NCBI GenBank assembly: GCA_944385265.1 | Contig: CALWWO010000019.1 | Span: 1-5,128, forward strand | From: an uncultured Oscillospiraceae bacterium | GTDB lineage: Bacteria > Bacillota_A > Clostridia > Oscillospirales > Oscillospiraceae | DNA length: 5,128 bases | Reading direction: 5' to 3' | Shown here: piece after piece, positions 1-5,065 of the stretch | How the letters are laid out: every line of letters starts with the position of its first letter | Position numbering within the stretch: the stretch's first letter is position 1 | Notes under the pieces: generated by a model | Database searches by the model: none | What the model saw: the letters and a program-made list of their open reading frames with translations, nothing else | Told to the model about the DNA's origin: nothing | Translations under genes and position numbers: made by a program

Positions 1-1010
1 TTTCTGCCGGAGATCTCAAATCTGTTCGCTGTCAGGTAGAGCTGTCTAACACATATCATTTGCATGTCCGCCCGGGCGATCAGCTGATAAAAGGGCAGGG
101 GGGACTCCATAAGTTTATGTCGTGGGACCGCCCGATACTTACTGACAGCGGCGGATTTCAAATATTTTCACTTGCCAGTCTGAGGAAGATAACGGAGGAG
201 GGTGTTTCTTTCAATTCCCATGTCGACGGAAGAAAAATTTTCATGTCGCCGGAGGTCAGTATGCAGATACAGTCTAATCTCGGCTCTGATATAGCCATGG
301 CTTTTGACGAGTGTATCAAAATACCGTCTCCGTATAAATACGTTAAGGACTCGTGCGACCGTACTTATCGCTGGCTTCAGAGGTGCAAGGCGGAGCATGA
401 GCGGCTAAACGGGCTGCCCGATGCGGTAAATCCGGGACAGGCTCTTTTCGGAATAAACCAAGGGACTATTTTCGGAGATCTGCGGGTCGAGCATATGAAA
501 AAGATTGCCGGGCTGGAGCTTGACGGTTACGCGATAGGCGGATTGGCTGTCGGTGAGAGTACGCAGGAAATGTACGATACGATAGAGCTTGTTGAGGAGC
601 ATATGCCGGTCAATAAGCCGCGCTATCTGATGGGAGTGGGAACACCGTCAAATATAATAGAGGCGGTGGCGAGAGGAGTTGACTTTTTTGACTGCGTTAT
701 GCCGTCAAGGAACGGCAGGCACGGGCACCTTTTCACATGGGCAGGCGTAATAAACCTGAACAATGAAAAATATAAAAACGACAGCTCACCGATCGACAAG
801 GAATGCGATTGCCCCGTGTGCCGCACTCACTCTAAAGCGTATATACGCCATCTTTTGAAGAGCGGTGAAATGCTCGGAATGAGACTTGCGGTACTCCACA
901 ACTTGTATTTTTATAATAGCCTCATGGAAAAAATACGCGATAGTATTGATAAAAACGAGTTTGCTGCATTTAGAAATAAATATTCCGAGATTCTGCAGAG
1001 GCGTATTTAA
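1..1010 (+). CDS. tgt: tRNA-guanine transglycosylase (queuine/preQ1), 5' end missing
   Basis: This enzyme swaps guanine at the wobble position (34) of tRNAs with GUN anticodons for preQ1, a step of queuosine synthesis in the cytoplasm. The reading frame is open from base 3 to the TAA at 1008-1010, giving 335 visible codons; bacterial Tgt is usually 370-390 residues, so about 40 N-terminal residues lie outside the window. The in-frame TTG at 60 is internal, because the family motif SNTYH is read before it. Visible landmarks: TDSGGFQ with the active-site Asp at 144-146; GYAIGGLAVGE at about 531-563; FDCVMPSRNGRHG with the nucleophile Asp at 690-692; and the zinc ligands CxCxxC (804-821) plus His at 897-899. 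All expected catalytic and zinc residues in the visible part are present. No clear terminator follows, so read-through into yajC is possible. The identification is very secure. Confidence 0.97.
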   Translation, partial: SAGDLKSVRCQVELSNTYHLHVRPGDQLIKGQGGLHKFMSWDRPILTDSGGFQIFSLASLRKITEEGVSFNSHVDGRKIFMSPEVSMQIQSNLGSDIAMAFDECIKIPSPYKYVKDSCDRTYRWLQRCKAEHERLNGLPDAVNPGQALFGINQGTIFGDLRVEHMKKIAGLELDGYAIGGLAVGESTQEMYDTIELVEEHMPVNKPRYLMGVGTPSNIIEAVARGVDFFDCVMPSRNGRHGHLFTWAGVINLNNEKYKNDSSPIDKECDCPVCRTHSKAYIRHLLKSGEMLGMRLAVLHNLYFYNSLMEKIRDSIDKNEFAAFRNKYSEILQRRI

Positions 1011-1053
1011 AGGAGATTGCAGGGAAAAATATTCAAGTAAGCGCATAAATTGC

Positions 1054-1082
1054 TTGCAATTATCCCAAGATACATGTATAAT
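1054..1082 (+). promoter_or_regulatory. Predicted sigma-A type promoter for yajC
   Basis: TTGCAA (1054-1059) and a perfect TATAAT (1077-1082) are separated by 17 bases, the preferred spacing for the housekeeping sigma factor. A TG directly precedes the -10 box. The start of transcription would fall near 1089, leaving a leader of about 30 bases before the yajC ATG. The -35 box matches the consensus in four of six positions. It suggests yajC can be expressed independently of tgt. This is prediction from sequence only. Confidence 0.62.
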
Positions 1083-1118
1083 GACTTTTGTCATTTAATA
1101 TTTGGAGGATACGCAATA

Positions 1119-1388
1119 ATGGATTGGATCACAATTGTTTATTTGGTCGGTTTCGCCGCTATCATTTATTTCCTTATTATCCGCCCCGAGAAAAAGCGGA
1201 AAAAGACCTTGCAGGAGATGAGAGATTCTCTTGAGGTAGGCAATAAGATCGTAACTATAGGCGGTCTCGTAGGAAAAGTAGTAGAGATAAAGGATGATCT
1301 TGTAACTTTTGAAACAGGCGAGGACAGAGTGCGCATTCAGATACTGCGCAGCGCAGTCTCTGAGATTGTTAAGGCCGAATCAAAATAA
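1119..1388 (+). CDS. yajC: YajC, Sec translocon accessory membrane protein
   Basis: YajC is a small single-span membrane protein associated with the SecYEG-SecDF protein export machinery. The ATG at 1119 was chosen because GGAGGA (1104-1109) lies 9 bases before it; the longer in-frame opening to 1050 overlaps the predicted promoter and has no ribosome binding site. The product has 89 residues, in the usual range. A hydrophobic span covers about residues 3-21 (WITIVYLVGFAAIIYFLII) and is followed at once by RPEKKRKK, the typical YajC membrane exit. The cytoplasmic part contains the family motif VGNKIVTIGGLVGKVVEI and ends in a charged tail. The tgt-yajC order is widespread in bacteria. In many Gram-negatives secD and secF follow; here they do not. 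Confidence 0.95.
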   Translation: MDWITIVYLVGFAAIIYFLIIRPEKKRKKTLQEMRDSLEVGNKIVTIGGLVGKVVEIKDDLVTFETGEDRVRIQILRSAVSEIVKAESK

Positions 1389-1406
1389 ATAAAATACAGT
1401 GGAATA

Positions 1407-1455
1407 AAAGCGCTCCCCTTGAATAGGTATTAATATACCGAGAGGGGAGTGTTTT
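1407..1455 (+). promoter_or_regulatory. Hairpin covering the ribosome binding site of the YrzE-like gene (terminator or translational switch)
   Basis: Between yajC and the next gene the RNA can fold into a long two-part hairpin. The outer stem pairs CTCCCCT (1413-1419) with AGGGGAG (1443-1449) and can be extended outward to 1407/1455 with A-U and G-U pairs. An inner stem pairs GGTAT (1426-1430) with ATACC (1435-1439) around a four-base loop. The right arm is the GGGGAG ribosome binding site for the GTG at 1458. A short T run (1452-1455) follows the stem core, so it could act as a weak terminator or attenuator for yajC transcripts, as a device that hides the ribosome binding site, or both. Pairing is seen directly; function is inferred. 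Confidence 0.5.
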
Positions 1456-1457
1456 GC

Positions 1458-1868
1458 GTGAAAAGAAAAGCGGAAAAAAGAAACGGTTCAAAAAACCTGT
1501 CAAAAATCATATTTACGGGGATAATAATATCTCTTGCGTTTACAGTCGCAATATTGGCTCTGCTGGCAGAACTGATCATAAAAGGTACGATTCCCGAGGA
1601 TATGGTCAAAGAAGCCTCTATGGGCGCTGCCTTCGCAGGCGTTTTTGTCGGCTCTGCCGTAGCGTCCAGGATAAACAGGGAAAAAGCCTTTTTAACAGGG
1701 ATTTCAACCGGAGCGTGCTTCCTGATTTTGAGGAATACCATTTGCCTGACTTCCGAGACAGGTGTGTTTTCAAACGATATCGGCGTAGGTATTCTGCTCT
1801 GTATCTGCTGCGGGACTCTGGGCGGCACGCTTATCGGCTCTCAAAACAAGAAGAAAAAACGTACATAG
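1458..1868 (+). CDS. Small four-helix membrane protein, YrzE/TIGR04086-like
   Basis: This encodes a 136-residue integral membrane protein of unknown biochemical function. The GTG at 1458 was preferred over the GTG at 1449 because GGGGAG (1444-1449) lies 8 bases before the former and overlaps the latter. The protein begins with a lysine/arginine-rich tail (residues 2-16), has four hydrophobic segments at roughly 16-41, 54-70, 76-96 and 106-127, and ends in KKKKRT. Small residues are frequent in helices 2 to 4 (GAAFAGVFVGSAVAS, CCGTLGGTLIG), suggesting tight helix packing. Position directly after yajC, length and layout match the TIGR04086 family (B. subtilis YrzE lies after the yajC homologue yrbF). 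That assignment rests on context and general appearance; the membrane-protein call itself is secure. It is followed by a strong palindromic terminator. Confidence 0.8.
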   Translation: MKRKAEKRNGSKNLSKIIFTGIIISLAFTVAILALLAELIIKGTIPEDMVKEASMGAAFAGVFVGSAVASRINREKAFLTGISTGACFLILRNTICLTSETGVFSNDIGVGILLCICCGTLGGTLIGSQNKKKKRT

Positions 1869-1894
1869 CGCGTTTTATCGTCAAATTGCATATA

Positions 1895-1936
1895 AAAAAC
1901 AGGCGTGATTACGATATCGTAATCACGCCTGTTTTT
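1895..1936. terminator. Perfect 42-bp palindrome, probable two-way terminator
   Basis: The two halves are exact reverse complements, from AAAAACAGGCGTG on the left to CACGCCTGTTTTT on the right, centred between 1915 and 1916. As RNA the stem would begin with an A tract and end with a run of five U, the form of an intrinsic terminator that works in either direction. It begins 26 bases after the stop of the YrzE-like gene and closes the tgt-yajC region. The nearly loopless centre (ACGATATCGT) is unusual. Confidence 0.85.
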
Positions 1937-2030
1937 GCCGGCAAAGCTGCCAAAACATAAATATTGTGCCATATTACAAAACGTAAACTAAATGTCCATA
2001 TGTACCGGGGAGAAGAGCGTGCGGATTACC

Positions 2031-2075
2031 GCGTTTACATAACGCAGTTTACATAATGCGATGTCATAATTGACA
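2031..2075. repeat. Tandem 14-base units and a TGTCA/TGACA inverted repeat before spoIIM
   Basis: GTTTACATAA occurs at 2033-2042 and again at 2047-2056, spaced 14 bases start to start; the flanks GCG...CGC and CGCA...TGCG make each copy partly palindromic (GCGTT/AACGC at 2031-2035 and 2041-2045; CGCA/TGCG at 2043-2046 and 2057-2060). Immediately after comes TGTCA-TAAT-TGACA (2062-2075). The arrangement lies upstream of the predicted promoter at 2102 and could be a protein-binding site. No known operator was recognised, and short repeats in AT-rich DNA can be chance. Confidence 0.4.
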
Positions 2076-2101
2076 AAAATTTAAAATAAGGCGTGTTTTT
2101 G

Positions 2102-2130
2102 TTGATAAAAAGCGCGATTTGGTGTATATT
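2102..2130 (+). promoter_or_regulatory. Predicted sigma-A type promoter for the spoIIM-xerD unit
   Basis: TTGATA (2102-2107) and TATATT (2125-2130) are separated by exactly 17 bases; each box differs from consensus at one position, and a TG precedes the -10 box. Transcription would start near 2137, about 60 bases before the spoIIM ATG. I did not see a sequence resembling the sporulation sigma-E promoter, which drives spoIIM in B. subtilis. A vegetative promoter would make sense for supplying xerD. Prediction only. Confidence 0.55.
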
Positions 2131-2198
2131 TAAAAAGTAATTTTTAATTTTGTGTATTTTTTATTCTGTCGCGCCATATTATTTATGGGGTGACAATA

Positions 2199-2819
2199 AT
2201 GAACAAAAGATATTTTATTTTAATGCGGAAAGTCCCTTCAGAGAGCCTGCTGGCACTGATTCTTACGGTCATATTTTTTGCCGGCGGTTGCATAGTGGGG
2301 ACTATTTCAGCCAGGTTTGCAACAAACCTTTCGGGCATATCGGATTATCTGTCAAGTATCCTTTCGACTCTTGCGGGAGAGCCCGGGGCAGGGCGCAGTT
2401 TTGTTTCTGTACTGGGCGATACGTTTTTTTATCACATCATCGCATTCGCGCTCAGCTTTTTTGTGTTGGGCTTTTTGTTTATACCGGTGCTGTCATGTAT
2501 AAGGGGATACATATTTGCGTTTTCAGTGTCCATTATAGTGCGATATTATGGGAGCGCGGGCATACTACCGGCTCTCCTGCTGTTTGGACTGGAGTCTTTT
2601 ATATCGACTCCGTGCTTTGTGTTTTTATCGACGCAGTCCTTTTGCGCTTCAATGCGCCTAACGTCGCTTGCACTGTCGGGAGTAAATAATGGCTTTAGTC
2701 CGTATAACAGCGGATTTATCTTCAAATGCGCCGCCTGCTTTCTGATTTTGTTAGCTGTAGCGCTGGCATCGTATTTGCTTTCGGGCGTTATGTTCAGTTT
2801 TGTTTTAAATACAATATGA
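2199..2819 (+). CDS. spoIIM: SpoIIM-like stage II sporulation membrane protein
   Basis: SpoIIM is the membrane anchor of the SpoIID-SpoIIM-SpoIIP peptidoglycan-remodelling complex that drives engulfment of the forespore. The ATG at 2199 was chosen over the GTG at 2190 because GGGGTGA (2187-2193) is correctly placed for it and overlaps the GTG. The product has 206 residues, close to the family's length. Hydrophobic spans lie near residues 16-38, 78-98, 102-118, 120-150 and 174-200, with a short basic N-terminus and a non-membrane loop at about 41-75. The pattern FFAGGCIVGTISA in the first helix and the block FVLGFLFIPVLSCIRGYIFAFSVS resemble SpoIIM. The position just ahead of xerD supports this, since spoIIM also lies close upstream of xerD in B. 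subtilis. The sequence is a diverged member, so another SpoIIM-superfamily membrane protein remains possible. Confidence 0.72.
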   Translation: MNKRYFILMRKVPSESLLALILTVIFFAGGCIVGTISARFATNLSGISDYLSSILSTLAGEPGAGRSFVSVLGDTFFYHIIAFALSFFVLGFLFIPVLSCIRGYIFAFSVSIIVRYYGSAGILPALLLFGLESFISTPCFVFLSTQSFCASMRLTSLALSGVNNGFSPYNSGFIFKCAACFLILLAVALASYLLSGVMFSFVLNTI

Positions 2820-2837
2820 TTTTAGGGGGGTGTGTTT

Positions 2838-3728
2838 ATGTCGGATAATTTATATCTTGAGGCTTTTAAAAAATATTTAAACGATAAAAAACACTCCTCT
2901 GCAAATACGCTGGCGTCATATACAAGGGACGTAAACCGGTATTTAGAATATATGGCAGACAAGCGCTATTCGATTTTGAACGCGGATAATAAAACTATTC
3001 AGAAGTATCTTGATATGCTGCGGGGCGAGGGAAAATCACCGGCTACCGTATCGAGAGCTATTGCGTCTTTGCGCGGATTTTATAACTATCTCATCGCAGA
3101 AGGCAAGATCGAAAAGAACCCTGTCGACGGGATTTCATCAGAAAAATCGCTGAAGAAGCTCCCGTGTATTCTCACAGGAGAAGAGGTTGAGCTTTTGCTT
3201 GAGCAGCCGGAGACCACCGATGCCAAGGGAATACGCGATAAGGCGATGCTTGAGGTGCTTTACGCTACCGGTATCCGTGTGAGCGAGCTTATTTCGCTTA
3301 ATATATCCGATATCAATCTGTCCGCGTCTGTAGTCCATTGCGCTTCAAAAGGGAAGGACCGGCTCATTCCGATATATCCAGCCGCTGTAAAAACGCTGTC
3401 GCTGTATATTAATATAGTAAGAGCACAGCTCATTGCCGACCCGGAGGAGAAGGCGCTTTTTGTCAATATGAATGGAGAGCGTATGTCCCGCCAGGGGTTT
3501 TGGAAGCTCATAAAATATTATCAAAAGAAGGCCTCGATAGATAAGGATATCACGCCGCATACGCTGCGCCACTCATTCGCAGCGCATTTGCTTGAAAACG
3601 GCGCCGATTTGAAATCCATACAGGAGATGCTTGGACATGCCGATATATCTTCTACACATATATATACATATCTTGTAAAGCAGCAGCTTAAGGACGTTTA
3701 TAATAAAACGCATCCGCGGGCAAAATAG
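2838..3728 (+). CDS. xerD: XerD tyrosine recombinase, chromosome dimer resolution
   Basis: XerD, with its partner XerC, recombines the dif site to separate chromosome dimers before cell division. The ATG at 2838 has AGGGGGG (2824-2830) 7 bases ahead; the in-frame GTG at 2832 is too close to it. The product has 296 residues, the normal XerC/D length. An N-terminal SAM-like core-binding domain covers about residues 3-86 and the catalytic domain about 108-290. The catalytic set is complete: Arg147 (ATGIRVSEL), Lys171 (SKGKDRLIPI), His241 and Arg244 (HTLRH), His267 (LGHADISSTH) and the nucleophile Tyr276 (IYTYL). The C-terminus NKTHPRAK is the typical Xer ending, unlike phage integrases. The start lies 18 bases after the spoIIM-like gene, so the two are probably cotranscribed. 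XerD rather than XerC is inferred from resemblance and the spoIIM neighbour. Confidence 0.93.
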   Translation: MSDNLYLEAFKKYLNDKKHSSANTLASYTRDVNRYLEYMADKRYSILNADNKTIQKYLDMLRGEGKSPATVSRAIASLRGFYNYLIAEGKIEKNPVDGISSEKSLKKLPCILTGEEVELLLEQPETTDAKGIRDKAMLEVLYATGIRVSELISLNISDINLSASVVHCASKGKDRLIPIYPAAVKTLSLYINIVRAQLIADPEEKALFVNMNGERMSRQGFWKLIKYYQKKASIDKDITPHTLRHSFAAHLLENGADLKSIQEMLGHADISSTHIYTYLVKQQLKDVYNKTHPRAK

Positions 3729-3780
3729 TGCCCGGTAAGTTGTTTTGCCCGGAGCGTTCAGCTAAAAGCTTAGGGCAAAA
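3717..3780. repeat. Three complementary arms that can form alternative hairpins at the xerD 3' end
   Basis: CGGGCAAAA (3717-3725, spanning the xerD end) pairs perfectly over 9 bases with TTTTGCCCG (3743-3751). The same middle arm TTTTGCCC (3743-3750) also pairs perfectly with GGGCAAAA at 3773-3780. The two hairpins cannot form together. A further small pairing, CGGGC (3717-3721) with GCCCG (3730-3734), is possible. The whole lies just before the main terminator and may be part of a complex transcript end; function is unknown. Confidence 0.5.
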
Positions 3781-3786
3781 AATAAA

Positions 3787-3833
3787 AAGACCACTCTGGA
3801 AGTACGATTTTACGGTTTTTCCAGTGTGGTCTT
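3787..3833. terminator. Two-way intrinsic terminator between xerD and the nadC unit
   Basis: AAGACCAC-T-CTGGAA (3787-3801) pairs with TTCCAG-T-GTGGTCTT (3819-3833), a 14-bp stem broken by a single T-T mismatch, around a 17-base loop. On the plus strand it is followed by ATTTATTTT, and on the minus strand by TTTATTTTTT, so it can end transcription from both converging sides: xerD on the left and the small gene after nadC on the right. Confidence 0.88.
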
Positions 3834-3857
3834 ATTTATTTTGCGGTGGCGCGGACC

Positions 3858-4088
3858 TCAATCCTCAAAAAGTGAGAGCGAAAAAGCCATTATTGCCGTA
3901 AAGCAAAGTATCGCGCTGAAAATCATCATAAATTTACCTATAGAGCGGCTGGGACCGGCTTTACCTTTCGGATCAAAAAGATTCGTTTTCTTGATTATTG
4001 CTCCAGCCACGAAGGTGACAAAGGTGAGCGCGATAAGGAACAGGGCAAGACTCTGCTGTATACGTATATCGCTGAAAAATTCATTCAT
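3858..4088 (-). CDS. Unknown small membrane protein, two predicted helices, coupled to nadC
   Basis: A 76-residue protein that I do not recognise. It has a short N-terminal segment (MNEFFSDIRIQQ), a hydrophobic helix at about residues 12-32, a polar basic loop with NLFDPKGKAGPSRS at about 36-49, and a second helix at about 52-73, ending in ED. The loop has net positive charge and would be expected on the cytoplasmic side. The start is uncertain: the ATG at 4088 comes one base after the nadC stop (4092-4090), while an in-frame TTG at 4097 would overlap nadC by 8 bases and add MND. Neither has a clear ribosome binding site, which suggests translation coupled to nadC. It is followed after about 24 bases by the two-way terminator, so it is the last gene of the nad transcript. 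A structural or regulatory link with NAD synthesis is only a guess. Confidence 0.75.
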   Translation of the reverse strand: MNEFFSDIRIQQSLALFLIALTFVTFVAGAIIKKTNLFDPKGKAGPSRSIGKFMMIFSAILCFTAIMAFSLSLFED

Positions 4089-4089
4089 A

Positions 4090-4923
4090 TCATTCAAAGA
4101 ATTTAAGGCTTATGTCAAGCGCCTTTACTGTATGCGTAAGCGCGCCGATAGATATTATATCCACCCCGCATGCGGCGACAGACGCAAGATCCTTTTCGCC
4201 CATATTACCCGACGCCTCGGTCAGCGCTCTGCCGGCAATATAGTCGACGGCTTCCTTCATTTTGTCATTCGTCATATTATCCAGCATGATGATATCGGCG
4301 CCCGCGTTCAGCGCCTCCTTTACCTGTTCCAGATTTTCTGTTTCGACTTCTATTTTCAAAGTGTGAGGGATATTTTCACGCACCATTTTTACGGCTTCGG
4401 CAATGCCGCCTGCGGCGACAATGTGGTTATCCTTTATCAAAACGCCGTCGGCAAGATTAAATCGGTGGTTAAAGCCGCCGCCCATTTTTACAGCGTATTT
4501 TTCAAGCACGCGCATCCCGGGCGTGGTTTTTCTCGTGTCGGTTATCTTAGCCTTTGTGCCTTTAACGGCGTCAACGGCTTTTTTAGTCTCTGTGGCGATG
4601 CCGGACAGGTGCTGGACGATATTGAGTGCCGTTCGCTCTGCTGAGAGCACGCTTTGCGAGGGACCTTCGACATAAGCTATGATATCGCCGACCTCAACTT
4701 TTTCCCCGTCGGAAATCATGATATTTACAGACACGGCGGGATCTACGATTTCAAAAATGCGCTTTAAAATCTCTGTCCCGCAGATGATCCCTGATTGCTT
4801 TGCGCGGAAAGCGCCTTTTGAAACGGCGGATTTTGGGATACAGCTCAAAGTAGTTATATCTCCTGTGCCGATATCCTCCTTCAATGTTGCGATCAGAAAT
4901 TCGTCGATCGAGAAATTCATCAT
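4090..4923 (-). CDS. nadC: Quinolinate phosphoribosyltransferase (decarboxylating)
   Basis: NadC converts quinolinate and PRPP to nicotinate mononucleotide, CO2 and pyrophosphate, in de novo NAD synthesis. The ATG at 4923 was chosen because GAGG (4934-4931) lies 7 bases upstream; a second ATG follows at 4920. The product has 277 residues, the usual length. The N-terminal sandwich domain carries EDIGTGDITT (16-25) and ERTALNIVQHLSGIAT (96-111). The barrel carries TRKTTPGMR (130-138), GGGFNHR (148-154), LIKDNHI (162-168), EVE (192-194), LDN (214-216), EASGN (236-240) and SIGALTH (258-264). The quinolinate and PRPP contacts known in the family, by alignment Arg97, Arg131, His153, Arg154, Lys164, Glu194 and Asp215, are all present. 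It lies downstream of nadB on the same strand and overlaps or abuts the small membrane protein gene. Very secure. Confidence 0.97.
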   Translation of the reverse strand: MMNFSIDEFLIATLKEDIGTGDITTLSCIPKSAVSKGAFRAKQSGIICGTEILKRIFEIVDPAVSVNIMISDGEKVEVGDIIAYVEGPSQSVLSAERTALNIVQHLSGIATETKKAVDAVKGTKAKITDTRKTTPGMRVLEKYAVKMGGGFNHRFNLADGVLIKDNHIVAAGGIAEAVKMVRENIPHTLKIEVETENLEQVKEALNAGADIIMLDNMTNDKMKEAVDYIAGRALTEASGNMGEKDLASVAACGVDIISIGALTHTVKALDISLKFFE

Positions 4924-4963
4924 ATTAATACCTCATTCCGGTGTATATGTGTCAAAGCGCGTT

Positions 4964-4998
4964 AAAGCTCGCGGTCCGGCGATCGGCGCCGGAGCTTT
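4964..4998. repeat. GC-rich hairpin in the nadB-nadC spacer (nadC-proximal)
   Basis: AAAGCTC (4964-4970) pairs with GAGCTTT (4992-4998), and inside it CGGCG (4977-4981) pairs with CGCCG (4987-4991) around a five-base loop, leaving a six-base bulge on one side. On the plus strand it is followed by one more T only, and on the minus strand by no U run, so it is a poor terminator. It could stabilise or process the nadB-nadC messenger, or partly reduce read-through. Pairing is seen; role is inferred. Confidence 0.5.
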
Positions 4999-5012
4999 TC
5001 AATAATAGCGCG

Positions 5013-5033
5013 GCGCCGCCTTTAGGCAGGCGC
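5013..5033. repeat. GC-rich hairpin in the nadB-nadC spacer (nadB-proximal)
   Basis: GCGCCGCC (5013-5020) pairs with GGC-A-GGCGC (5025-5033) around a TTTA loop, giving 8 pairs with one bulged A. It lies 33 bases after the nadB stop on the minus strand. No U run follows on either strand. The surroundings are also rich in CG alternation (GCGCGCGC near 5057-5065), unlike the AT-rich spacers elsewhere in the window. Confidence 0.45.
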
Positions 5034-5065
5034 AAAGCTTTTGATTTATTGGATATCGCGCGCGC

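Noticed and set aside
60..62. TTG as the start of tgt
   Set aside because: The same frame upstream is open to the window edge and encodes the conserved SNTYH motif, so the real start is outside the window.
1454..1960. Plus-strand frame of 168 codons overlapping the YrzE-like gene
   Set aside because: It runs through the palindromic terminator, is highly arginine-rich without structure, and competes with a frame having a good ribosome binding site and clear membrane helices.
2031..2060. Two tandem GTTTACATAA units as a CRISPR or satellite array
   Set aside because: Only two copies of a 10-base core with 4-base gaps; there are no spacers and no cas genes.
2070..2098. Perfect TTGACA at 2070-2075 as a promoter for spoIIM
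   Set aside because: No acceptable -10 box lies 16-18 bases downstream (GTGTTT region). It is better explained as the right arm of the TGTCA/TGACA repeat; the TTGATA-TATATT pair is a better promoter.
2838..3728. Tyrosine recombinase as a sign of a prophage or integrative element
   Set aside because: Length, the C-terminal HPRA ending and the spoIIM neighbour fit housekeeping XerD. No attachment site, phage or transfer gene is visible.
3826..4644. Long plus-strand open frame of 272 codons opposite nadC and the small membrane gene
   Set aside because: It runs antisense through a complete, motif-rich nadC, begins inside a terminator, and its translation shows no recognisable domain. It is a shadow.
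4929..4955. Minus-strand TTGACA (4955-4950) as a promoter for nadC
   Set aside because: The only AT-rich -10 candidate overlaps the ribosome binding site region at an overlong spacing, so transcription would begin at or after the start codon.
4679..5005. Plus-strand frame of 108 codons across the nadC start
   Set aside because: It is antisense to the conserved nadC N-terminus, has no supported start and no recognisable motif.
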